Shown one piece after another: positions 1 through 6,513 of a stretch of 10,128 nt of DNA. A program made the translations under genes and the position numbers. Source of the DNA: Actinomycetes bacterium (lineage in GTDB: Bacteria; Actinomycetota; Actinomycetes; Actinomycetales; Cellulomonadaceae); the NCBI GenBank assembly GCA_023388235.1, contig JAEWGQ010000060.1:1-10128 (forward strand). The letters are read 5' to 3'. The notes below the pieces were generated by a model. The model was given only the letters and a program-made list of their open reading frames with translations, had not been told where the DNA came from and searched no databases. How positions within the stretch are numbered: the stretch's first letter is position 1; each line of letters begins with the position of its first letter.

Positions 1-732
1 GCCAAGTCGGCCGACAAGGTGCAGCTGTTCAAGTACGTCGTGAAGAACGTGGCGCACGCCGAGGGCCGCACCGCGACCTTCATGCCGAAGCCGCTGTTCG
101 GCGACAACGGCTCGGGCATGCACGTGCACCAGTCCCTGTGGAAGGACGGCAAGCCGCTGTTCTTCGACGAGAAGGGCTACGGCGGCCTGTCCGACCTCGC
201 CCGCTGGTACATCGGCGGCCTGCTCAAGCACGCGCCGTCGCTGCTGGCGTTCACGAACCCGACGGTGAACTCGTACCACCGCCTGGTCCCGGGCTTCGAG
301 GCGCCGGTCAACCTGGTCTACTCGGCCCGCAACCGCTCGGCGTGCATCCGCGTCCCCGTGACCGGGTCGAACCCGAAGGCCAAGCGCATCGAGTTCCGCG
401 TGCCGGACCCGTCGTCCAACCCGTACCTGGCGTTCGCCGCCATGCTGATGGCGGGCCTCGACGGCATCCAGAACCGCATCGAGCCGCCGGAGCCGGTCGA
501 CAAGGACCTGTACGAGCTGCCCCCCGAGGAGCACGCGCAGATCGCCCAGGTCCCCGGCACGCTCGCCGAGGTGCTGGACAACCTCGAGGCCGACCACGAC
601 TGGCTGACCGCCGGCAACGTGTTCACCCCGGACCTCATCCAGACCTGGATCGACTACAAGCGCTCGCACGAGGTGGACCCGATCCGCCTGCGGCCGCACC
701 CGCACGAGTTCGAGCTCTACTACGACGTGTAA
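1..732 (+). CDS. glnA: Glutamine synthetase type I (GSI-beta), C-terminal part
   Basis: The reading frame is open from base 1 and ends at TAA 730-732 (243 residues visible; the family has about 470, so the N-terminal half lies outside). The enzyme makes glutamine from glutamate, ammonia and ATP in the cytoplasm. Visible family signatures are [16 protein letters not shown] (bases 88-135), [17 protein letters not shown] (256-306), NRSACIRVP (331-357) and [16 protein letters not shown] (394-441), which build the nucleotide and glutamate sites. DLYELPPEE contains the likely adenylylation tyrosine (codon 511-513), typical of GSI-beta enzymes regulated by GlnE. The last residues ELYYDV are the standard family end. 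No truncation is seen at the 3' end. The first in-frame GTG, at base 19, is internal and not the start. Family assignment is certain; the odd point is that the same tail recurs at 6397-6417. Confidence 0.97.
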   Translation, partial: AKSADKVQLFKYVVKNVAHAEGRTATFMPKPLFGDNGSGMHVHQSLWKDGKPLFFDEKGYGGLSDLARWYIGGLLKHAPSLLAFTNPTVNSYHRLVPGFEAPVNLVYSARNRSACIRVPVTGSNPKAKRIEFRVPDPSSNPYLAFAAMLMAGLDGIQNRIEPPEPVDKDLYELPPEEHAQIAQVPGTLAEVLDNLEADHDWLTAGNVFTPDLIQTWIDYKRSHEVDPIRLRPHPHEFELYYDV

Positions 733-740
733 GTCCGCGT

Positions 741-762
741 GTTCAAGGCTGCTCCCTTGAGC
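741..762 (+). other. Small hairpin just after the glnA stop, loop CTGCTC
   Basis: Stem GTTCAAGG (741-748) pairs with CCTTGAGC (755-762) around the loop CTGCTC (749-754), with one G-U pair. It begins 8 bases after the glnA stop codon. A hairpin with the same loop and closing GG/CC pairs but a different stem lies at 6414-6435 next to the second glnA tail. The stem changes compensate each other, which suggests a conserved RNA structure in the glnA 3' UTR. Its function is unknown; a role in transcript stability or processing is a guess. Confidence 0.6.
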
Positions 763-779
763 GCCTGACCTGCACGAAC

Positions 780-821
780 GGCACCCCCGTCACCCCTGTG
801 GTGGTGGGGGTGCCGCCTTTT
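780..821 (+). terminator. Rho-independent terminator downstream of glnA
   Basis: Stem GGCACCCCC (780-788) pairs perfectly with GGGGGTGCC (806-814), followed by CCG-CC-TTTT ending at 821. It ends glnA and separates it from the opposing nuclease gene that stops at 970. The remaining 148 bases (822-969) hold nothing I recognise. Confidence 0.85.
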
Positions 822-969
822 CGTCACAACCGCGTGCGGGCATTGCCGCGCCGCTCCGGCTCCCAACTGTGCCCGGCACGCACCCACACACCGCTTCCCT
901 GCCGCCCGCCGACCAGCGCCGGAGGCGCGGCAAAGTGGAATGCGCACGAGTCAGGATCGGTGCGGGCCC

Positions 970-2916
970 CTACGCCGCGTCCTCGTCGTTGGTCTCCGTG
1001 CCCTCAACCTGCCGCGTTGCAAATCCGTGCAATGCGTCGGTCGTGATGAACACCCGGTAGCCGAGCTCCTCGAGACGGGGAAGTTTGGCGTCCTCGGGGT
1101 CGAGCTCGAGGACCACGGGGAGGTCGCGCCCGGGCTGCAACCCCGTGGGCCACCATGCCTCGGCGACCACGAGCACCTCCCCCGTCTCGGGGTCGGCTAC
1201 CTCGGCGTCACGCTCGGGCGACGCGAAGCCAAGCGCTTCGAGCTCGGCGATCACCGCCCCTACCGACGTCGCCCTCTCATCTGTCTCCGCGACGACCGCC
1301 GCGGGAAGCGCGAGCAGGTCGGGTGCCTCGCGGCTTTGACCGTCCCGCAGCTCGGCAAGGAACGTGTTAGCGGCGCCGACGAGCAGTTCCTGCCGGGCGG
1401 CGACGAAGTCCTTGTAGCGATCCGCTTGCCAGAGGTCGGGGTCGGTCGGGATCCACTGCGACTCGAGAGCGCCAGGTTGCCGCTCCGCGACATCGGCGAG
1501 GTACTCCGCCGGATCCTTGCGACCGATCTGGAGGTTGGTGTTCTGGGTGAGGAACGCGAAGTTCGCGACGGTGTTCACCCACGCCCTGTCGTACCCGTGC
1601 TCGTACAGGTACGCCTTCGGGAAGATGTGGTGCACCTGCAGTCCCGCCAGCGGGCCGAGCATCTCGGCCTTGAGCGGGATCCCGGATCCGAGGTCGCGAG
1701 CCTCGAGAACACGCGTCATCAGGTAGAGCAGCGGGTAGAACCGCGAGCCGACGCCATAGCTGTCGAAGTCGTACGGCTCGAGCGTGAGGTTCCCACCGCG
1801 CCACCGCTCCAGCGACGCGATCAGCCCGTCCGTGCCACTGTGGTCGAGCGTCTCGATGTCCTGCTGGAGAACCGTCTCCGTCGACCCCGCGAAGCGTCCC
1901 CACAGGGCGGCGTGGACGTACCAGAAGAGGACTCGGTCGCGTTCCCGCGCGGTCCCGAACGAGCCGCCGGACGTGTCAAGCAGGCGCGTGATGACGGGAA
2001 TCGCCCCGCGGCCCATGAGGACGCGGTTGTGGTCCAGCCCGAGCCTTCCCTGGAACGTCTGCAGCACGACTTCGACGTGTCGCGCGCCCCTCTCAAGGCC
2101 GTCCGCCACCGTTGCCGACGGGACGCCCTCGAGCGCGCCGAACTGGGCTCGACCGGTCACGACGGCGTTGACGTTCCGTAGCAGCCAGTCGAGCGAGAAG
2201 TCGTAGTCCCAGGTACTCCACCGGTCGAGTAGGTCGCGCATACGTCCGCGAATTCGTGGATCCTCTGCGCAGATGCGCGCCAGCGCGAGGTCGCCCTTCG
2301 AGAGCTTCGTGCCGCCGGAGTTGACCTTGTTGAAGATGTCGACGACGACGTCGTAGGTGACGTCCGCGCCCGTGATCTTCTCCTGATGGAACTCGCGCTC
2401 CAGGATGTTGCGGACTTTGTTCAGCTTCAGCACCAGAACGAGTGCCTCGGCGGTGCCGACACCGCCCGTCACCAGGGCTTCGACGACCCGATCGAGACCG
2501 TCGGGCGCGAAGATCCCGGAGACATCGACCCAGTAGGGGTCGTTGGCCATCTTCGCGGGAGCGTAGAACTCGAACGATTCGGTCTTGAGGTGGAAGCGCA
2601 GGCCCGTGAACGACTCCGCTCTGCCCTCGAAGAAGGCTGGCGGTCGCCCTCGGACAATCCCGTACAGCGTCGTAATGCGCTGCTGGCCGTCGAGCAGGAG
2701 CATCCGCACCCCCGCCCCGGGTGTCACGTCGCCACGGACCGCCCCCGGATCGGTCTCCGTCTCCCAGACGAGCAGGGACCCCACCGGGTAGCCGCGGAAC
2801 AGCGAGCGCATGAGCTCGCGGACCTGTTCGCGGTTCCAGACGTAGCCCCGTTGGAACTCGGGGAGGAGCATCGTCCCGGAGTCGATCTGGTCGAGGATCG
2901 TTCCAAGCTTGGTCAT
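970..2916 (-). CDS. DUF262 / HNH nuclease, GmrSD-like
   Basis: A 648-residue protein read from ATG 2916-2914 to TAG 972-970. The N-terminal DUF262 domain (about 5-250) shows PEFQRGYVW at 19-27, DGQQRIT at 76-82 and FNKVNSGGTKLSKGDL at 195-210. DUF262 is the ParB-like NTPase fold of GmrS-type restriction proteins. A central HNH/DUF1524-like nuclease region has VHHIFPKAYL at 428-437 and conserved asparagines through QNTNLQIGRKDP (458-469). Residues 545-640 form an extra C-terminal domain I do not recognise. The start is supported by GAGGAG 8 bases upstream and a 4-base ATGA overlap with the helicase gene, so the two are translationally coupled. By family, DUF262-nuclease fusions act as type IV restriction against modified phage DNA. 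Cleavage of modified DNA here is inferred, and the partner helicase is not part of the classical GmrSD arrangement. Confidence 0.88.
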   Translation of the reverse strand: MTKLGTILDQIDSGTMLLPEFQRGYVWNREQVRELMRSLFRGYPVGSLLVWETETDPGAVRGDVTPGAGVRMLLLDGQQRITTLYGIVRGRPPAFFEGRAESFTGLRFHLKTESFEFYAPAKMANDPYWVDVSGIFAPDGLDRVVEALVTGGVGTAEALVLVLKLNKVRNILEREFHQEKITGADVTYDVVVDIFNKVNSGGTKLSKGDLALARICAEDPRIRGRMRDLLDRWSTWDYDFSLDWLLRNVNAVVTGRAQFGALEGVPSATVADGLERGARHVEVVLQTFQGRLGLDHNRVLMGRGAIPVITRLLDTSGGSFGTARERDRVLFWYVHAALWGRFAGSTETVLQQDIETLDHSGTDGLIASLERWRGGNLTLEPYDFDSYGVGSRFYPLLYLMTRVLEARDLGSGIPLKAEMLGPLAGLQVHHIFPKAYLYEHGYDRAWVNTVANFAFLTQNTNLQIGRKDPAEYLADVAERQPGALESQWIPTDPDLWQADRYKDFVAARQELLVGAANTFLAELRDGQSREAPDLLALPAAVVAETDERATSVGAVIAELEALGFASPERDAEVADPETGEVLVVAEAWWPTGLQPGRDLPVVLELDPEDAKLPRLEELGYRVFITTDALHGFATRQVEGTETNDEDAA

Positions 2917-5306
2917 TCGTGCGGCTCCTCGGTGAGTTCGCGTGCCCGGTCAAGGATGTCAGCCCACATGTGCCCCGGGGCGACTTCCGCGAGCATGTCC
3001 AGCACGTGTTGCGCGTTGGTCTCCACAACAGAGCGTCGAATCGACGACGAGGCTGCCGACCGTGGAGGCCCCTCCCGCACGGGACGCGAGGCCGACGTCG
3101 TCAGCTCGGCGCGCGCGGGTTCCTCGTGGTGCGCCGACCCGCTGTCGGGATCCCGCTGGACGACCGTCGGGCGCTCCTGCGTCCCCGCGGCCTCGAGGGT
3201 GCGCACCGTTCCGGGCGTGGCGTCCACCCCGTGCTCGTCTGGGACGAGACTGGGCTCGTCGTCGACGAGGCACGCGGGAACGAGACCATCGACGTGGACG
3301 ATGTCGAGGTGCCCTGTAGTCCGTGTGAGGGCGACGTAAAGCATGCGCAGCCCGTGCGGCCCGGCGTCGACGATTGCCTGCGGGTCGAGGACGACGACCG
3401 CGTCGAACTCGAGACCCTTGGCAGCCGTCGGGCTGACCACGTTGATCGCCTTGGTCAGCTCGCCGTGGTCGGCGTCGGACCAGCTGATCTCCGCCGCGTC
3501 GAGCGCCTGCGCAAGGTCGTCACGGTAGCTGTCAGGGCGCACCACCCCGACGAACAGGCCCTTGGCACTGTGCTTCTGGATCGCGTCCAGCGCCGCAGCG
3601 ACAAGATCACCGTGGGTCGCCACGGGATGCCACGCCGGGGCCCGGTCGACGTCAGTCACCACGGTCGGTGCGTCGATTCCCGGGGCCGCCTCCGGCAAGA
3701 GCCTCGCGGCGAGGTCCATGACCGCGCGTGGAACGCGGTACCCGTAGCGGAGATGCTCGAGCGAGTGCGGGAGGGGCGACTCGAGCTCAGAAATCACATC
3801 AGCCCAAGAACCGCGAGCCCAGTGGCCGGTCGACTGCGCGATGTCGCCGACGATCGTCATCGCGCCCGCCCGTGATCGCCGGCGAATCGCGATCAACTGC
3901 ATCGGCGACAGGTCCTGCGCCTCGTCGACCACGATGTGCGCGTAAGTACGCCGCTCTCCGGTGATCTCGTCGGCGAGGAAGTCGAGGAGCGGAAGGTCCT
4001 CCTTCGACCATTGCTGCTCTGAGAGTCGCGGAGCGGCCTGCCGACGAAGGTATTGAAGTGCCTCGACGTCGAGAGTGCCGCTCGCAGCCGCGACGAGGCG
4101 CTCGAGCGAGCCGAACAGGTCGCGCAGGAATGCCTGCGGGGTGAGCTGCGGCCAGATGCGCTCGAGGTACGCGTCGATCTCTGACGGCTTGGGACGCAGA
4201 TTCGACGCTCGCGCTCCCGCCTTGTCCGTGCGACGCGCCTCACGTAGGACCAGCGCCTCCAGAGCGGTCCGCATCCGGGCTCGGCCCGGTGCATACGGCG
4301 ACGTCTCGATGTCAGCCATCGCGTCCTGCACGAGGGCCGGCTGAAGAGTCACACGCCAGGAAACGTCGTCAAATGAGAACTGGACGTCGTCCTGCGGGAC
4401 TCGCACGCGTTCCTGCAGGCCGCGGGACAGCACCTCACACATTCGGTCGTCCCCCTTCAGACGCGCCGCCTCCGGCAGCTCCTTGACCGAGACGGTGACG
4501 CTCGCGTCCATGAGGCGCTGCAGGTCCTGGTGGACGACCCGGTCCTCGCCGAGCTCCGGCAGCACGCGCGCGATGTAGCGCAGGAACGTCGCGTTGGGTC
4601 CGACGACCAGGACGTCGTCGCGCTCGACGTCCTTGAGCTCGTTGAACAGCAGCGCCGCCACACGGTGCAACGCCACCGCGGTCTTGCCCGTGCCCGGCCC
4701 GCCCTGGACGACGAGCAGCTGGTCGGCAGGCGCCGAGATGATGTCGGCCTGTGCTGCCTGGATGGTCCGGACGATGTCCTCCATCTGCGGGCTGCGCCGA
4801 CGTTCGAGCACGTCCTGCAGGAATCCGTCGGACGTGAGGAGGGCGGCCTCCCCGCCTTCGAGTGCCGCGACCTTGGCGGCAAGTTCCGCGAACAACACGT
4901 CATTGAGCCGATCGATCGCGTTGACCGGTCTCGTGCTGTATTCCCGGTGTCGGCGGACTCCGCGGGAGTCGCCATGCGTCGCTCCGCGCATCTCCTGGAT
5001 CGCGCGGGTCTTCCAGTTGTAGACCATCTGGTCGCCGGTCTGGCTGACGATCGAGTTTTTGCCCACGTAGTAGGCATCGCCGTCCTCGCAGTCGATCCGA
5101 AGGAACGCGACCTCGTCATCTGGGTGGCCAAGGGTCTCGTCCCGCTGTTGAGCCCTATTGATCACACCACTGTCTTTTGGCGTCGCCGCCGCGCCGTACG
5201 CACCAGCACGGCTCTCGCGCTTCATCTCACGTTCAGCGCGGACAGCGTCGAACCACTCCTGCTCGGACGGCAGATCGGCGTCGATCTGGGGTACTGCTGC
5301 GACCAC
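2913..5306 (-). CDS. HelD-like superfamily 1 (UvrD/Rep-type) helicase
   Basis: I start it at GTG 5306-5304 (797 residues): AAGGGAG at 5318-5312 sits 5 bases before this codon but overlaps the other GTG at 5312. Positions here count from 5312. Helicase motifs are complete: Walker A GGPGTGKTA 204-212, Walker B VVDEAQD 461-467, motif III GDIAQSTG 489-496, YRVPRAVMD 525-533, SPTAAKGLEFDAVVVLD 627-643 and YVALTRTTGHLDIVH 659-673. The N-terminal part (67-130) resembles the HelD pre-helicase segment (DGDAYYVG, GVRRHREY), and the large insertion between Walker A and B is also HelD-like. HelD proteins remove and recycle stalled RNA polymerase. Here the usual N-terminal coiled coil seems short and the DWRAP-type motif is replaced (YNWKTRA, 98-104). 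A loose tail (about 690-765) ends in a helical segment. Coupling to a DUF262 nuclease points to a defence role, which is inference. Confidence 0.85.
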   Translation of the reverse strand: MVAAVPQIDADLPSEQEWFDAVRAEREMKRESRAGAYGAAATPKDSGVINRAQQRDETLGHPDDEVAFLRIDCEDGDAYYVGKNSIVSQTGDQMVYNWKTRAIQEMRGATHGDSRGVRRHREYSTRPVNAIDRLNDVLFAELAAKVAALEGGEAALLTSDGFLQDVLERRRSPQMEDIVRTIQAAQADIISAPADQLLVVQGGPGTGKTAVALHRVAALLFNELKDVERDDVLVVGPNATFLRYIARVLPELGEDRVVHQDLQRLMDASVTVSVKELPEAARLKGDDRMCEVLSRGLQERVRVPQDDVQFSFDDVSWRVTLQPALVQDAMADIETSPYAPGRARMRTALEALVLREARRTDKAGARASNLRPKPSEIDAYLERIWPQLTPQAFLRDLFGSLERLVAAASGTLDVEALQYLRRQAAPRLSEQQWSKEDLPLLDFLADEITGERRTYAHIVVDEAQDLSPMQLIAIRRRSRAGAMTIVGDIAQSTGHWARGSWADVISELESPLPHSLEHLRYGYRVPRAVMDLAARLLPEAAPGIDAPTVVTDVDRAPAWHPVATHGDLVAAALDAIQKHSAKGLFVGVVRPDSYRDDLAQALDAAEISWSDADHGELTKAINVVSPTAAKGLEFDAVVVLDPQAIVDAGPHGLRMLYVALTRTTGHLDIVHVDGLVPACLVDDEPSLVPDEHGVDATPGTVRTLEAAGTQERPTVVQRDPDSGSAHHEEPARAELTTSASRPVREGPPRSAASSSIRRSVVETNAQHVLDMLAEVAPGHMWADILDRARELTEEPHE
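2925..2930 (-). promoter_or_regulatory. Ribosome binding site of the DUF262 nuclease
   Basis: GAGGAG on the - strand lies 8 bases before the ATG and inside the last codons of the helicase gene. It fixes the nuclease start and supports coupled expression. Confidence 0.75.
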
Positions 5307-5311
5307 GGGCA

Positions 5312-5318
5312 CTCCCTT
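5312..5318 (-). promoter_or_regulatory. Ribosome binding site deciding the helicase start
   Basis: AAGGGAG on the - strand. Its last G is the first base of the GTG at 5312-5310, so that codon cannot easily be the start. The next GTG, at 5306-5304, has a 5-base spacing. An in-frame TGA at 5351-5349 blocks any further upstream start. Confidence 0.6.
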
Positions 5319-5468
5319 GCGCGACTCGTCACATGGTTCGTCGGCAGGTCAGCTGTCGAGTATGAGGCATACGTGACGACCGAGTCCGACATCGGCGGCC
5401 GCGCCGAGGTCATCACCGACGTGGGGAACGTCCTCTCGCTCTCGGATCGGCTCGGCGCCTCACGCCAG
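5319..5468 (-). other. Leader of the helicase-nuclease operon, nothing recognised
   Basis: About 150 bases between the peptidase-family remnant and the helicase start. A CATACT hexamer (5364-5359 on the - strand) could serve as a -10 box, but I see no matching -35. No operator palindrome and no rifamycin-associated element (the site found before helR genes) is visible. The promoter must lie here or in the remnants upstream. Confidence 0.3.
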
Positions 5469-5989
5469 TCAAGACCACCACGGTGTCGCGGGGACTCGAG
5501 TCGTGTCCTCGGTCTCGGGCGCCCGGTGGCCGATGGCGATGGGGTCGGTGGCACTCGCGGGGACGGGCCTCGGGTTCGGTCCCGCGGCCTCGGTGTGGCG
5601 GACGTCGAAGACGACCAGGACCGGCGCTCCCGGCTGCATGACGATGATCGGACGGGCGCCGGGCGCGATCTGCCGGCCGAACTCCGATCGCCACCGCGCG
5701 GCTATGGCCACGTGCTGCGCGCCCGGGTCCTTAAGTGGACGAGCATCGGTTGAACGGGCTGTGCATGGGCAGGCGCCCGACGAACGCCAGCAGCGCGCGG
5801 TACTCGGACGGGCTGACGTAGGGGCTCGCACTCGCGAGGAGCGCGTCGACCGAAGCCTTGGCCGTGTCCCCGGAGATCCCCGACACAGTCGACTGGTCGA
5901 GCGCATCGAGCGGGTCCGCGTCGGAGTCGACGCCTGCCCTGTCCGAGCGACTGCACTGGTCACCCTTTCGGCGTGCTCGTCATGGGCAT
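5469..5989 (-). pseudogene. Broken ImmA/IrrE-associated protein, N-terminal part
   Basis: Homology runs through three frames on the - strand. In one frame (about 5940-5749) it reads YVSPSEYRALLAFVGRL then MHSPFN; the next gives MLVH; the third gives LKDPGAQHVAIAARW, GRQIAPGARPIIVMQPG and VLVVFDVRHTE. Together these match the N-terminal region of a widespread bacterial family usually annotated as ImmA/IrrE metallo-endopeptidases (pattern SPFNAML...GARPL.ILQPFGPV..VFDV.DTEG). One base is missing near 5748 and another near 5734. The likely start ATG 5989-5987 is out of frame with the body, with a probable third shift at the AAAGGG run (about 5968-5963). The frame then stops at 5469, before the zinc-binding HExxH part of the family. 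The start overlaps the hsdR stop as TGATG, so it was once in an operon with hsdR. It is clearly decayed; the family name is from memory of the motif pattern. Confidence 0.7.
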
Positions 5990-6199
5990 CACCTCTTCCC
6001 GTGCGACGCCGTGGGCGTCGTCGACGTGGCCATCCGCGGGGCCATGCTCTCCATTTGCTCCATGACGAGCGTGATGGCGTCGGGCTGCTGGTCCGGCGGG
6101 TACGTGTACTTAGCGAGTAGCCGCTTGATGGCCGAGCGCGACTTGGCGCGCACGTCGTCGCCCACCCGCAGCGCAGACCGAGATGACCTCATCTGCTGG
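5989..6199 (-). pseudogene. hsdR: 3' remnant of a type I restriction enzyme R subunit
   Basis: The last 58 codons before TGA 5991-5989 encode VGDDVRAKSRSAIKRLLAKY, then TYPPDQQPDAITLVMEQMES. This pattern (RAK.R..IKRLL.KYGYPPD.Q..A..LV.EQ.E) is the C-terminal end of HsdR proteins, the motor and nuclease subunit of type I restriction systems. A short upstream piece, ADEVIS (6196-6179), lies in another frame and probably belongs to the same gene, implying a frameshift near 6175. HsdR is usually around 1000 residues, so nearly all of it is gone, and there is no hsdM or hsdS in the window. Sequence further upstream does not look like HsdR, so the break lies near 6200. It cannot be functional. The stop is fused to the next gene's start as TGATG. 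Confidence 0.7.
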
Positions 6200-6257
6200 C
6201 GCGGCGCACGCCGGTGGGGCGAGAGCGAGGAGAAGTGGGACGGCGCCCAACAGGGAC

Positions 6258-6368
6258 GCCGTGCCGAACGTATCTGGCGGCTGGGACGTGACCGGGGCCG
6301 GCGCCGACGTCCAGGCCGAGGCGATCGCCCGGGCCAAGGAAACCGTGCACAACGCGGGCAGAGGCGAC
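6258..6368 (+). pseudogene. Remnant of a DUF2188 small protein
   Basis: The + strand frame reads VPNVSGGWDVTGAGADVQAE and then AIARAKETVHNAGRGD. DUF2188 proteins are small (about 70-80 residues) with the order VVP..GGW.V...A....H.TQ.EAI..A.E...N.GGGE..IHG.DG.IR. Here the start, the middle (normally an ASSHHDTQ-type stretch) and the HGRDG.IR end are missing, so only two blocks remain, joined by a deletion. The frame runs on into unrelated sequence. DUF2188 proteins have no established function that I know of. The assignment rests on a short match, so it is moderate only. Confidence 0.45.
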
Positions 6369-6396
6369 ACCGAGACCTCAATGCCGTCCATCGATC

Positions 6397-6417
6397 GAGC
6401 TGTACTACGACGTCTGA
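6397..6417 (+). pseudogene. glnA: Displaced 3' end of a glutamine synthetase gene
   Basis: These 21 bases encode E-L-Y-Y-D-V-stop (TGA), the typical GSI-beta ending, with no glutamine synthetase sequence before them. They match the end of the intact gene (712-732) at 18 of 21 bases, including an 11-base exact core TACTACGACGT. The matching hairpin and terminator that follow make chance unlikely. I read this as the original end of the host glnA, cut off by an insertion. Confidence 0.65.
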
Positions 6418-6435
6418 TCGGCTGCTCCCGATCAG
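6414..6435 (+). other. Second glnA-tail hairpin, loop CTGCTC
   Basis: Perfect 8-pair stem CTGATCGG (6414-6421) with CCGATCAG (6428-6435) and loop CTGCTC (6422-6427). The stop codon of the displaced glnA tail lies in its 5' arm. The loop and closing GG/CC match the hairpin at 741-762; the rest of the stem differs on both sides so that pairing is kept. Confidence 0.65.
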
Positions 6436-6442
6436 CAACGCG

Positions 6443-6476
6443 CGAGGGGCGCCTCCCACCCGGGAGGCGCCCCTCG
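6443..6476. terminator. Strong symmetrical terminator between convergent genes
   Basis: A perfect 15-pair stem, CGAGGGGCGCCTCCC (6443-6457) with its complement at 6462-6476, and a 4-base loop ACCC. There is no real T-run on the + side (TGGGTTCCC follows). It lies between the displaced glnA tail and the P450 gene, so it probably once ended glnA transcription and may now serve the P450 from the other side. Confidence 0.75.
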
Positions 6477-6513
6477 TGGGTTCCCGGGGGCGCCGAGCTC
6501 GGCGCAGCCGGGG

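Larger units (their letters stand above)
718..6413. mobile_element. Putative defence island inserted in the 3' end of glnA
   Basis: The limits given are the start and end of two direct repeats of TACTACGACGT (718-728 and 6403-6413), each inside a glnA tail that encodes ELYYDV and a stop. The wider tails (712-732 and 6397-6417) match at 18 of 21 bases. Between them lie a helicase/nuclease pair and remnants of a restriction gene, a peptidase-family gene and a DUF2188 gene. This layout fits integration at a gene's 3' end, where the element restores the reading frame and the displaced tail marks the far junction. No integrase, transposase or clean att structure is visible. The boundary evidence is seen directly; the insertion history is inferred. 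Confidence 0.5.

Noticed and set aside
711..762. Tyrosine-recombinase att core formed by the CTGCTC centre with inverted arms
   Set aside because: Each hairpin is symmetrical in itself, while a recombined site would mix arms from two sources; an RNA hairpin with compensating changes explains the data better.
940..2181. 413-residue + strand open frame opposite the DUF262 gene
   Set aside because: Repetitive Arg/Val/Glu composition, no motif, and antisense to a well-supported gene.
2913..5306. Gabija-type system (GajA/GajB)
   Set aside because: The helicase has HelD-like features and the partner is DUF262-HNH, not an OLD-family ATPase with a TOPRIM domain.
5313..5468. Rifamycin-associated element or other known regulator before the helicase, as in helR genes
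   Set aside because: No inverted repeat resembling that element is visible in the leader.
4530..5753. 407-residue + strand open frame opposite the helicase gene
   Set aside because: The - strand carries complete helicase motifs; the + frame has none.
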